Of a stretch of 52,197 nucleotides of DNA, positions 43,402-52,197 are shown one piece after another. Made by a program: the position numbers and the translations under genes. The notes below the pieces were generated by a model, which worked only from the letters and a program-made list of their open reading frames with translations, ran no database searches and was not told the origin of the DNA. How positions within the stretch are numbered: position 1 is the stretch's first letter; each line of letters opens with the position of its first letter. The DNA is from Peptostreptococcus stomatis DSM 17678 (GTDB lineage: Bacteria > Bacillota > Clostridia > Peptostreptococcales > Peptostreptococcaceae): contig NZ_ADGQ01000066.1 in assembly GCF_000147675.1 (NCBI RefSeq), positions 1 to 52,197 on the forward strand, written 5' to 3'.

Positions 43402-43839
43402 TTATTTATAGTTTTTATCAATTATATTTCCTAGAGTATGCCAGGCAAGTACTGCACACTTAACTCTGGCTGGCATATTTGACACATTTTCTAAGACAAC
43501 GGCGTCACCCAAGGCATCTATCAGGTCATCATCTACAGGTACTTCCTTCTTGATCATACCTATAAACTTCTCCGTCAAGACCTTGGCTTCATGTATATTT
43601 TTACCCTTAATTAGGTCTATCATCATAGATGTTGACGCCCTGGATATGGCACATCCCACACCCACAAAACTAGCATCCTTGATAATTTCCCCGTCCATTT
43701 CCAACTGTAGGGTAATTTCATCACCACAGCTTGGATTATGGCCTAATTCCTTGTATGTAGGGTCCTCTAGGTCTCTCATATTGGCCTTGTTATTGCTCTC
43801 CTGTAGGAGCATGTCTGTATATAAACTCTTAAGATCCAT
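43402..43839 (-). CDS. sufU: SufU Fe-S assembly/sulfur transfer protein
   Basis: Zinc-binding sulfur acceptor for SufS; 145 residues. Zinc ligands are visible in NPSCGDEI (Cys and Asp), GVGCAISR and the last KCAVLAW. The family protein receives persulfide from SufS and passes it on to SufB. It overlaps the sufS end by 11 nt. It is last in the suf operon. Confidence 0.95.
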   Translation of the reverse strand: MDLKSLYTDMLLQESNNKANMRDLEDPTYKELGHNPSCGDEITLQLEMDGEIIKDASFVGVGCAISRASTSMMIDLIKGKNIHEAKVLTEKFIGMIKKEVPVDDDLIDALGDAVVLENVSNMPARVKCAVLAWHTLGNIIDKNYK

Positions 43840-45064
43840 ATCCCATCACCTTTCTTACTTCCTTAAGCTTTTCGATAAAGAAGTCAATTTCTTCAAATGT
43901 ATTGTAAACTGCAAAGCTAACCCTACATGTTGAATGTTGCTTTATAAAAGTATGTAATGGCATGGCACAGTGGTGGCCTGTCCTGATAGCTATGTCATAA
44001 GAATCCAAAACTGTTGATACGTCATGGGCATGGACATCCTTGACATTAAAGTCTATCAAAGGAGACCTCAAGTAGCTAGGAGTAGAGTAAATCTCTACAA
44101 AGTCCAGTTCACTCATCTTCTTGTAGGCATAATCTGTCAATGCTAGTTCATGCTCATGTATATTGTCTACACCTACCCTCTCCATAAAGTCTATGGCTGC
44201 TGACAGGGCTATTGCTCCACCAACATTCTGAGTACCTGCTTCAAACTTGGCAGGAACCGGTGCATATGTAGTTTCCTGTTCATACACATATTCAATCATG
44301 TCTCCACCATACATAAACGGTGTCATTGATTCTAGTAATTCCATCTTTCCATAAAGGACACCTATACCCATTGGGGCATACATCTTGTGACCTGAGAATG
44401 ATACAAAGTCAACGTCCCAATCCTGGACATCCATCCTTAGGTGTGGTGACAGCTGGGCACAGTCGATTGATACCACTGCCCCAACCTCATGGGCCAGTCT
44501 AGTTACTTCCTTTACATCTATTACTCCGCCAACAGTATTTGACGCACCTGCTAGGGAAACTATCTTCGTCTTGTCACTTAGGACCTTCTTGTATCCATCC
44601 ATATCCAATTCATGCTTGTCATTTAGGTATACATACTTTAGGACTGCACCAGTCTTCTGGGCTACAAACTGCCATGTAACAAGGTTGCTGTGGTGCTCAT
44701 AGACTGAAATCACTATTTCATCGCCAGCCTTTAGCTTGTCTAAGCCATAAGAATATGCTACCAGGTTCAAGGCCTCTGTAGTATTTCTTACAAATATTAT
44801 CTCATTTTCTGACTTGGCATTTATAAAGTCCCTAACCTTTACTCTTGAGTTTTCGTATAGGTCAGTTGCCAGCATACCCAAGTAATGGGCCCCCCTATGA
44901 GGGTTGGCATTCTGGAATGAATAATAGTTGGCAAGGGCATCAATTACACACTGTGGTTTCTGTGAAGTTGCCCCATTGTCCAAGTAAACTATCTTTCTAC
45001 CCATCTTGGCTTCATCAAGATAAGGGAATTCTTTTCTTATTTCATTTATCGTCTGCTTATCCAT
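43829..45064 (-). CDS. sufS: SufS cysteine desulfurase
   Basis: PLP enzyme that takes sulfur from cysteine for Fe-S clusters; about 411 residues. Motifs: YLDNGATSQKP at the start, SFSGHKMYAPMG (PLP lysine) and the mobile cysteine in RTGHHCAMPLH. ATG at 45064 has AGAGGTG eight bases upstream; the TTG at 45082 is rejected. It works with SufU in sulfur transfer to the SufBCD scaffold. Confidence 0.96.
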   Translation of the reverse strand: MDKQTINEIRKEFPYLDEAKMGRKIVYLDNGATSQKPQCVIDALANYYSFQNANPHRGAHYLGMLATDLYENSRVKVRDFINAKSENEIIFVRNTTEALNLVAYSYGLDKLKAGDEIVISVYEHHSNLVTWQFVAQKTGAVLKYVYLNDKHELDMDGYKKVLSDKTKIVSLAGASNTVGGVIDVKEVTRLAHEVGAVVSIDCAQLSPHLRMDVQDWDVDFVSFSGHKMYAPMGIGVLYGKMELLESMTPFMYGGDMIEYVYEQETTYAPVPAKFEAGTQNVGGAIALSAAIDFMERVGVDNIHEHELALTDYAYKKMSELDFVEIYSTPSYLRSPLIDFNVKDVHAHDVSTVLDSYDIAIRTGHHCAMPLHTFIKQHSTCRVSFAVYNTFEEIDFFIEKLKEVRKVMGYGS

Positions 45065-45114
45065 GGTTTTTACACCTCTCAATTCTTTTATAAAACTAGA
45101 CCCCTAATTTTAAA

Positions 45115-45945
45115 CTACATTCTTGCTTCTATATGACCCCAAACATCATCTCTCAACTTTTCGTCTGGAAGTTTGTGGATAGTTGGAGCAAGCTTAGTTT
45201 CAACTATGACCTTCTTCGCCTCTTCTTCATTGATACCCCTACTCATTATGTAGAATAGAGTATCCTGGTCTATCTTACCTGCACTGGCTGCATGTACACC
45301 CTCTACATCATCCTCCTGACATAGTAGGACTGGCACTGCTATAGACCTTACTTCATCATCTAGTAGGGTAGCAAACTCTTCCTCGCTACCTGTTGAACCC
45401 AGTGACCCCCTCTTGAAGTCTATAGTTCCCTTGAAAGTCTTCTTTGCCCTATCCTTCAAGGCTCCATTTACCAAGATGTTTGAATCAGTTTCCTTACCCA
45501 TCTGGTTGATGTTGTAGAAGATGTCTACCCTCTTGTCTCCATCTGCAAAGTATACAGCTTCAACATTAGTGCTAGACTTGTCACCTATTAGGTTGGCAAC
45601 ATAGTTGGTAACTACATCCTTGGCACCTGCCTCTATCTGGATTAGGTTTACCCTGGCAGATTCCATTACATCCGCCCTTATATCTGTAAGGGCCTTTTCT
45701 TCCTCGTGAGACCTAGATACATAGTAGATATTAACTGTAGAGTCCTTTTCTGCCCTTATGTTTATAACTGTATGTCTAGAAGCTCCTGGCCCTGCCATTT
45801 CATTTGTGTCGAATAGGGCTGAAACTTCCTGGCCCTCTTCTGCTTTTATTTCATGTACTTGGTCCTTAACCTCAGGTAACTCGATTAGGGATTCATTTAC
45901 CTTTAGCCATCTCCAAGTAAGAAGTGGTAATGTATTTGCTATCAT
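45115..45945 (-). CDS. sufD: SufD-like Fe-S scaffold subunit
   Basis: Second scaffold subunit of the SufBCD complex; 276 residues. The core beta-helix stretch is present (TFKGTIDFKRGSLGSTGSEEE, then the VPVLLCQEDDVEGVHAASAGKID region with the conserved His), ending with the SufB/D C-terminal helix. Many SufD proteins have 350 or more residues, so this one has a shortened N-terminal domain. It lies 10 nt after sufB. Confidence 0.92.
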   Translation of the reverse strand: MIANTLPLLTWRWLKVNESLIELPEVKDQVHEIKAEEGQEVSALFDTNEMAGPGASRHTVINIRAEKDSTVNIYYVSRSHEEEKALTDIRADVMESARVNLIQIEAGAKDVVTNYVANLIGDKSSTNVEAVYFADGDKRVDIFYNINQMGKETDSNILVNGALKDRAKKTFKGTIDFKRGSLGSTGSEEEFATLLDDEVRSIAVPVLLCQEDDVEGVHAASAGKIDQDTLFYIMSRGINEEEAKKVIVETKLAPTIHKLPDEKLRDDVWGHIEARM

Positions 45946-45955
45946 AATTTTCCTC

Positions 45956-47380
45956 CTAACCTATAGTACCTTCTAATTCAAGATTGATTAGATTGTTCAT
46001 TTCTACTGCATATTCAAGTGGTAATTCCTTGGCAATTGGCTCTGCGAAACCTCTTACTACCATTGACTTGGCCTCAGCCTCACTAATACCCCTTGACATC
46101 AAGTAGAAGATTACCTCATCATCTATCCTACCAATCTTAGCCTCATGACCCAGGTCAACGTCCTGAGTGGCTATGTCTATTACCGGTATTGTATCTGACC
46201 TTGATTCCTGGTCAAGCATCAGGGATTCACAGCTAACTGTTGACTTAGACCCCTTGGCATTCTTTGTAACCTTTACAAGACCCCTGTATATTGCTACACC
46301 ACCGTCTTTTGATATAGACTTTGAATTTACTGTAGATGAAGTGTTAGGTGCTGCATGAACTACCTTTGTACCTGTATCCAGGTACTGGTCTCTACCGGCA
46401 AATGTGATACCAGTAAATTCAGACCTGGCATTTTCACCCCTCAAGACACTCATTGGATATAGGCAAGATACCTTGGAACCGAAAGATCCTGATACCCATT
46501 CAATTGCCCCATCCTTTTCTACTATAGCCCTCTTTGTATTTAGGTTGTACATATTTCTTGACCAGTTTTCTATTGTCGAATACCTAAGTGTAGCACCCTC
46601 CTGAACAAATAGTTCAACTGCTCCTGCATGGATATTTACAACATTGTACTTAGGTGCTGAACATCCCTCTATAAAGTGACAGTAAGCACCTTCCTCTATA
46701 ATTATTAGTGTATGCTCAAACTGGCCTGCTCCTGGAGCATTTAGTCTAAAGTATGACTGTAGAGGTACATCTACATTTACACCCTTTGGTACGTATACAA
46801 ATGATCCACCTGACCATACTGCATAGTGTAGGGCTGCATACTTGTGGTCTGCATTAGATATACACTTCATAAAATATTTCTGAACTATTTCAGGATACTC
46901 CCTGACTGCACTTTCAAAGTCAGTGTAGATTACACCCTGGTCTAGTAGGTGTTGCTGCATTTTGTGGTAGACAACTTCTGAGTCGTACTGGGCTCCAACA
47001 CCTGATAGGTTATTTTCTCTTTCAGCCTCTGGTATACCAAGTAGGTCAAAGGTATTTTTGATGTCCTCTGGGACTTCTTCCCAGTCTTCTACTAGGTCAG
47101 CATCTGGCCTGATATAAGTAGTTATATCATCTATATTTACTTCATCTAAGTTAGGTCCCCATGTTGGGTTTTTTAATTCATAGAACTTCTTTAATGATGC
47201 TAGTCTGATATCAAGCATCCACTGGGGTTCATTTTTTTCCTTACTTATCTGAGTTACTATCTCTTCTGTCAAACCCTTTTCAGTTTTTGACTTATACTTG
47301 AACTCATTCTTTATGTCGTATATACCACGATCCTGTTCTTCTATTTGAGTTCTCTTCTTGTTTTCTCTCTTAGTTTCCAT
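45956..47380 (-). CDS. sufB: SufB Fe-S scaffold subunit
   Basis: Core scaffold on which Fe-S clusters are built; 474 residues, normal for the family. Conserved pieces include PEWMLDIRL-like PQWMLDIRLASLKKF, YVPKGVNVDVPLQSYF, HFIEGCSAP (catalytic Cys region) and DLGHEAKIGRID in the C-terminal part. ATG lies inside the sufC 3' end (11-nt overlap). It pairs with SufC (ATPase) and SufD. Confidence 0.97.
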   Translation of the reverse strand: METKRENKKRTQIEEQDRGIYDIKNEFKYKSKTEKGLTEEIVTQISKEKNEPQWMLDIRLASLKKFYELKNPTWGPNLDEVNIDDITTYIRPDADLVEDWEEVPEDIKNTFDLLGIPEAERENNLSGVGAQYDSEVVYHKMQQHLLDQGVIYTDFESAVREYPEIVQKYFMKCISNADHKYAALHYAVWSGGSFVYVPKGVNVDVPLQSYFRLNAPGAGQFEHTLIIIEEGAYCHFIEGCSAPKYNVVNIHAGAVELFVQEGATLRYSTIENWSRNMYNLNTKRAIVEKDGAIEWVSGSFGSKVSCLYPMSVLRGENARSEFTGITFAGRDQYLDTGTKVVHAAPNTSSTVNSKSISKDGGVAIYRGLVKVTKNAKGSKSTVSCESLMLDQESRSDTIPVIDIATQDVDLGHEAKIGRIDDEVIFYLMSRGISEAEAKSMVVRGFAEPIAKELPLEYAVEMNNLINLELEGTIG

Positions 47381-48134
47381 TAGATGAATTCACCTCATCT
47401 CTGATCCAACCGTAACCCTCTTCTTCGATTCTCTGAATCAAGGAGAAGTCACCTTCTTTTACTATCCTACCATCCATTATTACGTGAACGTAATCAGGTA
47501 TTACATTGTGTATAATTTCCTTGTGGTGAGTTATTATCACTAGGGCATTGTCATCATTTTTAAAGTTCTTGATACCTTCAGAAACTATTCTTACAGCGTC
47601 AACGTCCAGACCTGAATCTGTTTCATCTAGCATGGCCAACTTTGGATTTAGAACCTGCATCTGTAGGATTTCAGTCTTCTTCTTTTCTCCTCCCGAGAAA
47701 CCATAGTTCATGTATCTTCCTGCATACTCTGCCTTCATCTGTAGGTCCCTCATCTTCTTAGATAGGTCCATGTTGAACTTTAAAACTGATACTGGCTTAC
47801 CATCAACTGCAGACTTAGAAGTTCTAATAAAGTTTTCAACACTGATACCAGGTACCTCTATTGGTGACTGGAATGACATAAAGATACCCCTTCTTGCCCT
47901 TTCGTCAGCTGCCATTTCTGTAACATCTTCTCCTTCAAAGAAGATCTTTCCAGATGTAATCTCATACTTAGGATTACTCATTATAGTATTAACTAAAGTA
48001 GACTTACCAGAACCGTTTGGCCCCATGATAACATGCGTCTCACCCTTCTTGATTACAAGGTTGACATTCTTTAGTATATCTTTTTCTCCAACCTTAGCGC
48101 TAAGGTCTTTTATTTCTAATAATATATCGCTCAT
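47370..48134 (-). CDS. sufC: SufC ATPase
   Basis: ABC-type ATPase that powers the SufBCD scaffold; about 254 residues. Walker A is MGPNGSGKSTLVN, the signature FSGGEKKKTEILQM, and Walker B AMLDETDSGLDVDA, the SufC form. ATG at 48134 is chosen over an in-frame GTG at 48143 that sits too close to AAGGGAA. It is the first gene of the operon sufCBDSU. Confidence 0.96.
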   Translation of the reverse strand: MSDILLEIKDLSAKVGEKDILKNVNLVIKKGETHVIMGPNGSGKSTLVNTIMSNPKYEITSGKIFFEGEDVTEMAADERARRGIFMSFQSPIEVPGISVENFIRTSKSAVDGKPVSVLKFNMDLSKKMRDLQMKAEYAGRYMNYGFSGGEKKKTEILQMQVLNPKLAMLDETDSGLDVDAVRIVSEGIKNFKNDDNALVIITHHKEIIHNVIPDYVHVIMDGRIVKEGDFSLIQRIEEEGYGWIRDEVNSSNGN

Positions 48135-48143
48135 ACTTTCCAC

Positions 48144-48612
48144 TTCCCTTTCACATCAATTAAATTATTTTATAATTTCAAATTCAGTTAATATCCTTCG
48201 ATTATCACCTGAAAATTTTTCATTTGAAATTTTGTACAAGACTATATTACTATGTTTACCCAAAAAAATCAATAATCTTGACTAATTTACTAGGAATTAT
48301 TTATTTTTTTTAATTTTTATCTTCCAGCCCCCATATTTATACTTTTAATCTTCATAAATATCCCCAAAATCCCTATAAAAATAAATCTTTACAACAATTT
48401 TTTTATATTGAAATATAAAACGTGTTGTCTTTTTGTGTTTTACATAGTTTTACTCATCTTATTTAAAGGCCCTCTGTCAAATAATATTGGCGATAATTTA
48501 AATCAACAAAATCTATTAAATTATGTGATAACATCCTTAGTGAACTTATAGTTATGTATTTTTATACCATCTATACCTTGAATTAATTTTCTTCATCTCA
48601 TTTATTCTTAGC
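48144..48612. other. 469-bp AT-rich non-coding gap
   Basis: This stretch between sufC and the transposase relic is AT-rich, with long pyrimidine runs on the plus strand around 48300-48360. I see no open frame with a ribosome site. It should contain the suf promoter (candidate at 48244-48272), perhaps with regulatory sites I cannot name. Confidence 0.5.
48244..48272 (-). promoter_or_regulatory. candidate suf promoter
   Basis: Minus-strand TTGATT (48267-48272), 17 bp, TAATAT (48244-48249). Each hexamer matches the consensus at four of six positions. The leader to sufC would be about 105 nt. Confidence 0.3.
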
Positions 48613-48849
48613 TTATTTAGCACTTTTGTTTACAGCTGATTTATCCACTATAATATTGGCCTTCTGAAATACCTTTTTGGTAAAATCAGTATAGGATGTA
48701 TATTTATAGTTATATATTCGATCATTTTCCTTACCTTTAAGAGTAGGAATTAAATACTCAAATAGGTATATTTGTCTCATCTCTGCCAGGATATCAAAAT
48801 CTTCTTTTTTGTAAAAATTTAGCGTTGGGAGAGATTTTTCTCTCACCAA
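48613..48849 (-). pseudogene. probable relic of an ISL3-type transposase
   Basis: A 78-codon frame whose segment YTSYTDFTKKVFQKANIIVD resembles the catalytic-core stretch of ISL3 transposases (Y-x2-Y...KKVFPxAxIIxDxFH), stopping where the FH motif would follow. The first codons lie within the hairpin at 48817-48857, so the start is not real. No inverted ends of an IS are seen. The match is by eye and short. Confidence 0.4.
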
Positions 48850-48857
48850 CGCTAAAT
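48817..48857 (-). terminator. strong intrinsic terminator of ABC export genes
   Basis: ATTTAGCGTTGG-GAGAGA pairs with its mirror (18 bp with a one-base bulge; arms 48817-48834 and 48839-48857) around a TTTT/AAAA loop, then TTTTT on the minus strand. Confidence 0.75.
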
Positions 48858-48907
48858 ATTATACAACCATAATTTTACAGTTTTTCACCAGTTAGATTCA
48901 AATTATC

Positions 48908-48948
48908 ATTGATATTATTTGATATATTAAATTTTAAATAATATCAAT
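48908..48948. repeat. 13-bp perfect AT-only inverted repeat
   Basis: ATTGATATTATTT (48908-48920) and AAATAATATCAAT (48936-48948), loop 15 nt, just after the exporter gene. Its almost pure AT makeup makes it a weak hairpin; it may be a second part of the transcript end. Confidence 0.5.
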
Positions 48949-48970
48949 TATTCTAATTAGCTACATTTAA

Positions 48971-50710
48971 CTAATCGTCATTGTATAATTTTCTATATAA
49001 CCCATTTATGTTCATAAGTTCAGGATGTCTACCTTGCTCAACAACTTCACCATTTTTTAAAACATATATATAATCGACATTTTTTATTGTAGAAAGTCGA
49101 TGTGCAATCATGATAACAATTTTGTTTTTTAAATATGGTTTTAAATTTTTTAAAATATTTTTTTGTGATATATTATCAAGTGCAGATGTGGCTTCATCAA
49201 AAATTATTATATCACTATCATTTAAAATAGCCCTTGCTATAGAAATTTTTTGTTTTTGTCCTCCTGACAATTTTATTCCACGTTCCCCAATTTGAGTGTT
49301 GATACCATCTTCCAATGACCCAATAAATTCACTTATACCCACACTATCGCAAACACTAGTTAGTTTTTCATCCGTAATCTTCTTTCTCATAACAATATTA
49401 TCTTTTATACTTCCATCGAAGGTTATTATATCTTGTGTAATTATTGAAATATGTTTTCTTAATGACATCAGATTCATACTTTTAATTTCATTTTCACCAA
49501 AGTATATTAAACCTTTATTAACATCCCATAATCGATAAATCAGATTTACAATAGTTGACTTTCCACATCCACTGCTACCTACCAAAGCGACTATTTTTCC
49601 TCTCTTAAATTCAATATTTAAGTTATTTAGTATATAATTATCTTTATCAGAATTAGTGTGTTCATATGAAAAATACACATCTTTAAATTTTATCTTATCT
49701 ATACAATCACAATGATATTTTAACAAGCTATTATCTTGTCTGATATTTGGTTGTTGATCTAAAATATCGTACACTCTGTCTATGGATACCTTTGACTTCT
49801 GTATATGGTTATTTGCATTTATAATATTCATACTTGGTCCTGTAAGCATTTTAGTATAGGCTTGAAAAGCTACTAAACTTCCTAAAGTAAATTCAGATTT
49901 TATAATTTTATAACCACCATAACCAAATATGATTATAGTTATAAACACATTTAATATTCTCGCAATTGATATATTCGTCCTCAACAACACATCAGTTTTA
50001 ATACTTTTATTAATTATTTTTCTAGATAAACTAATATAGTCTGTAATGAACTTTCTTTTTGATTTTGAGATAACAATATTCATTATATTTAAAATATACT
50101 CCTGGACAATATTATATAATTCACCATATTCTTTACGCATCTGTCCTATTATCTCAAATATGCACCCTGAAAATTTTTTTTGCACAATTATAAGTGAAAT
50201 TTGTAAAAATACAACAACAACAAATAACTCAATTTGCAATTTTGCCATAAATATCACTGATATTCCAGCTATAACAATATTTTTCATCATATTCAAAAAC
50301 AATTCTGTATCGATACTTTCTACTATATCAATATCTGATTGTACTATGGATAACAAATTTCCCGTTTTTTTATCAGTGAAAAATTCACCTGATAATATGC
50401 TTATATGTTCTAATAGTTTCATGCGAAGCATTACTACAACTTTACTTCTCATTAGGCTATATAAATAACCTAATATAATATCACTAACTATATCTATTAA
50501 TGATATTGCTACAAATATTACCAAATATATAAAAAGTCTTTCAGTATTTCTATCTATAATACCTCTGTCTATCATATTTTTTGTTAACAATGGTACATAA
50601 ATATTTGCCACTATACCGATTATTAATAATATGAGTGAGATTAAAATTGTTTTTTTATTTATTTTTATAACAAATTTTATAAATCGTCTTAAATTACTTT
50701 TTTTCATCAT
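48971..50710 (-). CDS. ABC exporter, fused permease and ATPase
   Basis: Half-transporter of 579 residues with six predicted membrane segments (residues 15-300) and a C-terminal ATPase domain: Walker [15 protein letters not shown], signature [15 protein letters not shown], Walker [13 protein letters not shown], and the H-loop IAHRLSTI. There is no N-terminal C39 peptidase, so a peptide leader would not be cut by it. Codon use is much more AT-rich than in neighbours up to suf. It overlaps the upstream ATPase gene by 17 nt. Peptide, lipid or drug export are all possible. Confidence 0.9.
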   Translation of the reverse strand: MMKKSNLRRFIKFVIKINKKTILISLILLIIGIVANIYVPLLTKNMIDRGIIDRNTERLFIYLVIFVAISLIDIVSDIILGYLYSLMRSKVVVMLRMKLLEHISILSGEFFTDKKTGNLLSIVQSDIDIVESIDTELFLNMMKNIVIAGISVIFMAKLQIELFVVVVFLQISLIIVQKKFSGCIFEIIGQMRKEYGELYNIVQEYILNIMNIVISKSKRKFITDYISLSRKIINKSIKTDVLLRTNISIARILNVFITIIIFGYGGYKIIKSEFTLGSLVAFQAYTKMLTGPSMNIINANNHIQKSKVSIDRVYDILDQQPNIRQDNSLLKYHCDCIDKIKFKDVYFSYEHTNSDKDNYILNNLNIEFKRGKIVALVGSSGCGKSTIVNLIYRLWDVNKGLIYFGENEIKSMNLMSLRKHISIITQDIITFDGSIKDNIVMRKKITDEKLTSVCDSVGISEFIGSLEDGINTQIGERGIKLSGGQKQKISIARAILNDSDIIIFDEATSALDNISQKNILKNLKPYLKNKIVIMIAHRLSTIKNVDYIYVLKNGEVVEQGRHPELMNINGLYRKLYNDD

Positions 50711-51371
50711 TTATAATTTTACCATCGCTTATAGTAATTATCCTATCTGCAGACTTAGCAATTTCCTGATCATGTGTAATCATAATAAGAGTCTGGTTTA
50801 GGTCTTTTACTGAACTCTTCAGCAAATCCATTACCTCTTTTGTTGTTTTGCTATCTAAATTTCCAGTTGGCTCATCAGCAAATATTATTGAAGGTTTATT
50901 AGATAAAGCTCTGGCAATTGCTGCTCTCTGCTGTTGCCCTCCAGATAATTCATTAGGATATTTTTTTAATTGTTCTTTCAATCCAACTTTGCTAATTACC
51001 ATATCAATATATTCTTTATCTGGCTTTTTTCCGTCAAGTGATATTGGAAGTATTATATTGTCATAAACATTCAATACAGGTATTAGGTTAAAACTTTGGA
51101 AAATAAAACCAAACTTTTGCCTTCTTAATTCTGACAATTGATCATCGTTCAATGAATAAATATCCATATCTTCAAAATATATCTTCCCAGACGTAGGTTT
51201 ATCCAGACCTGCCATACAATGTAATAGAGTTGATTTACCCGAACCACTCGTTCCAACAATTGCTGTAAATCCGTAATCTCCAACATCTAAACTTACTCCA
51301 TCTACAGCCTTAACTATATTATCTGACTTACCATAATGTTTTTTTACATTCTCTATGCTTATATTTTTCAT
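50694..51371 (-). CDS. MacB/LolD-type ABC ATPase
   Basis: ATP-binding protein of 225 residues, the type that pairs with FtsX-like permeases. Walker [13 protein letters not shown], signature [15 protein letters not shown], Walker [14 protein letters not shown]. Such pairs serve bacitracin-type resistance, peptide export or cell-surface signalling. It lies 13 nt after the permease gene and overlaps the exporter gene, so all three are one operon. Confidence 0.93.
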   Translation of the reverse strand: MKNISIENVKKHYGKSDNIVKAVDGVSLDVGDYGFTAIVGTSGSGKSTLLHCMAGLDKPTSGKIYFEDMDIYSLNDDQLSELRRQKFGFIFQSFNLIPVLNVYDNIILPISLDGKKPDKEYIDMVISKVGLKEQLKKYPNELSGGQQQRAAIARALSNKPSIIFADEPTGNLDSKTTKEVMDLLKSSVKDLNQTLIMITHDQEIAKSADRIITISDGKIINDEKK

Positions 51372-51384
51372 TATTATTACCTCA

Positions 51385-52197
51385 CTATACCTTATTGTTT
51401 AAACACTCAATTATATCTATATCGTCAACATTTTTGTATACTACTGACAATGCTAATAAAATTGATATTGTACAAATTAGTATAAAAATTACAATTTGCA
51501 TATACGGCAATGAAAAAGTTTCCTTGAACTCTATCCCTTGAATCCCTGCAATTAGTTTCACTTGATTAAACCATTTTATATTGTATATCAAGGACACTAT
51601 TATAGCTAAAACAATCCCTGGAATGATTGATAGAATTCCATTTTTTCTTAACATTCTTTTTAAATTTCTCCTACTCATTCCTAAGGACAACATAGTAGCA
51701 TAACCACGCTTGTTTAAATTAAATGTTAATATTATTCCTGCTATTATGTTTACAATAGACATTGATAATAATACTGCTGAAGATACTTCTCTCTTTATTT
51801 TATTCTTTTTTTCGTATCTGTTTAATCTTTCCAATATTGTCTTTTCTGTATCGCATTCATAAAAGTTTTTACTTGAAAATCTTGTCTCTATTTTATTATA
51901 TATATTTTCTAAACTATCTTTATCATTAAGCTCAACTTTTATTTCATTAACATTACTTATATTAGTTAAGTTCCTATAAATGCTATCGTAAGTTATAATA
52001 TCCGGAACAAAATGCTCTGTATGGGTTATAGGATCCCAATTATCACTAATAAAACCAACCACTCTTACTTTAGATTTTTTAAATTTTACAATACCACTAT
52101 CTTTATCATAATATTGATATGATATAGTAAGCTCATCATTAAGTTTTTGGTTAGGTAAAAGCTTAAATATACCTCGTTTTATTTTCGAATAAAACTT
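51385..52197 (-). CDS. FtsX-like ABC permease, 5' end beyond window
   Basis: The frame stays open from 51385 to the window edge (271 codons), so the start lies outside. The visible part has an extracytoplasmic region with [10 protein letters not shown] and [11 protein letters not shown], then three membrane segments at the end, including [15 protein letters not shown], the cytoplasmic motif of FtsX/MacB permeases. It forms a transporter with the ATPase downstream. Substrate unknown. Confidence 0.85.
   Translation of the reverse strand, partial: KFYSKIKRGIFKLLPNQKLNDELTISYQYYDKDSGIVKFKKSKVRVVGFISDNWDPITHTEHFVPDIITYDSIYRNLTNISNVNEIKVELNDKDSLENIYNKIETRFSSKNFYECDTEKTILERLNRYEKKNKIKREVSSAVLLSMSIVNIIAGIILTFNLNKRGYATMLSLGMSRRNLKRMLRKNGILSIIPGIVLAIIVSLIYNIKWFNQVKLIAGIQGIEFKETFSLPYMQIVIFILICTISILLALSVVYKNVDDIDIIECLNNKV

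Noticed and set aside
48817-48857. Inverted repeat as an insertion-sequence end
   Set aside because: The two arms face each other with a four-base loop and a T-run, as in a terminator, not as separated IS ends.
1-52197. tRNA, rRNA and known riboswitches
   Set aside because: I looked in the larger gaps and leaders and saw no cloverleaf, rRNA segment or recognisable riboswitch core.

Overview
The window looks like a chromosomal segment of a low-GC, monoderm Firmicute. AGG for Arg and ATA for Ile dominate the codon use, Shine-Dalgarno sites are strong, and the gene set is Gram-positive (PrkC/PrpC with PASTA domains, RelQ-type alarmone synthetase, SUF system in the order C-B-D-S-U, Opu-type importer). 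Codon style and gene order suggest Tissierellia/Peptoniphilaceae (Peptoniphilus or Anaerococcus relatives); this is inference, because no rRNA or marker search was possible. Almost everything is on the minus strand, so transcription mostly runs from high to low coordinates.

Layout in coordinate order. 1-3120: a response regulator and a large multi-membrane-span histidine kinase. 3209-19065: a long conserved housekeeping block which, read in transcription order from a near-consensus promoter at 19106-19134, is yicC, gmk, rpoZ, coaBC, (terminator), priA, def, fmt, a YugP-like zinc protease, rsmB, rlmN, prpC, prkC, (terminator), fabG-like, rsgA, rpe, thiN. It links nucleotide supply, CoA, formyl-Met handling, rRNA modification, ribosome assembly and Ser/Thr signalling. 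19224-22180: a compositionally different, MarR-controlled importer (ATPase plus fused permease/binding protein), with a broken alcohol dehydrogenase-like gene at its tail. 22423-27075: pgi, a COG2509 flavoprotein, and a SEC-C protein with a small unknown partner. 27251-31978: a compact type IV pilus-like operon (pilB, pilC, one prepilin, a fused PilM/PilN-like protein, a PilO-like protein).

32124-43215: mixed metabolism and stress genes. These are a CPA1-like antiporter with a nitroreductase, a DUF1858 protein, a nucleotidase, a metallophosphoesterase with RelQ, a metallo-beta-lactamase-fold hydrolase, a YheO-like regulator, a HAD phosphatase with an acidic small protein, and a membrane protein paired with a TPR/Cys-rich protein. 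Several unknown proteins lie here, and so does a possible structured RNA at 38864-38958. 43402-48134: the suf operon for Fe-S assembly. 48144-52197: a very AT-rich accessory end with a probable ISL3 transposase relic and a two-part ABC export cluster that runs off the window.

The best candidates for under-described biology are: (a) the minimal pilus operon with a PilM-PilN fusion and a PilB lacking the zinc tetracysteine; (b) the hairpin at 38864-38896, whose 7-nt loop is perfectly complementary to a site about 70 nt downstream, with a competing pairing; (c) promoter-like elements followed by intrinsic terminators inside the leaders of fabG and pgi (and a terminator just upstream of pilB), suggesting attenuation; (d) the J-domain-less Cys-rich TPR protein; and (e) the acidic-tyrosine/basic juxtamembrane block of PrkC.
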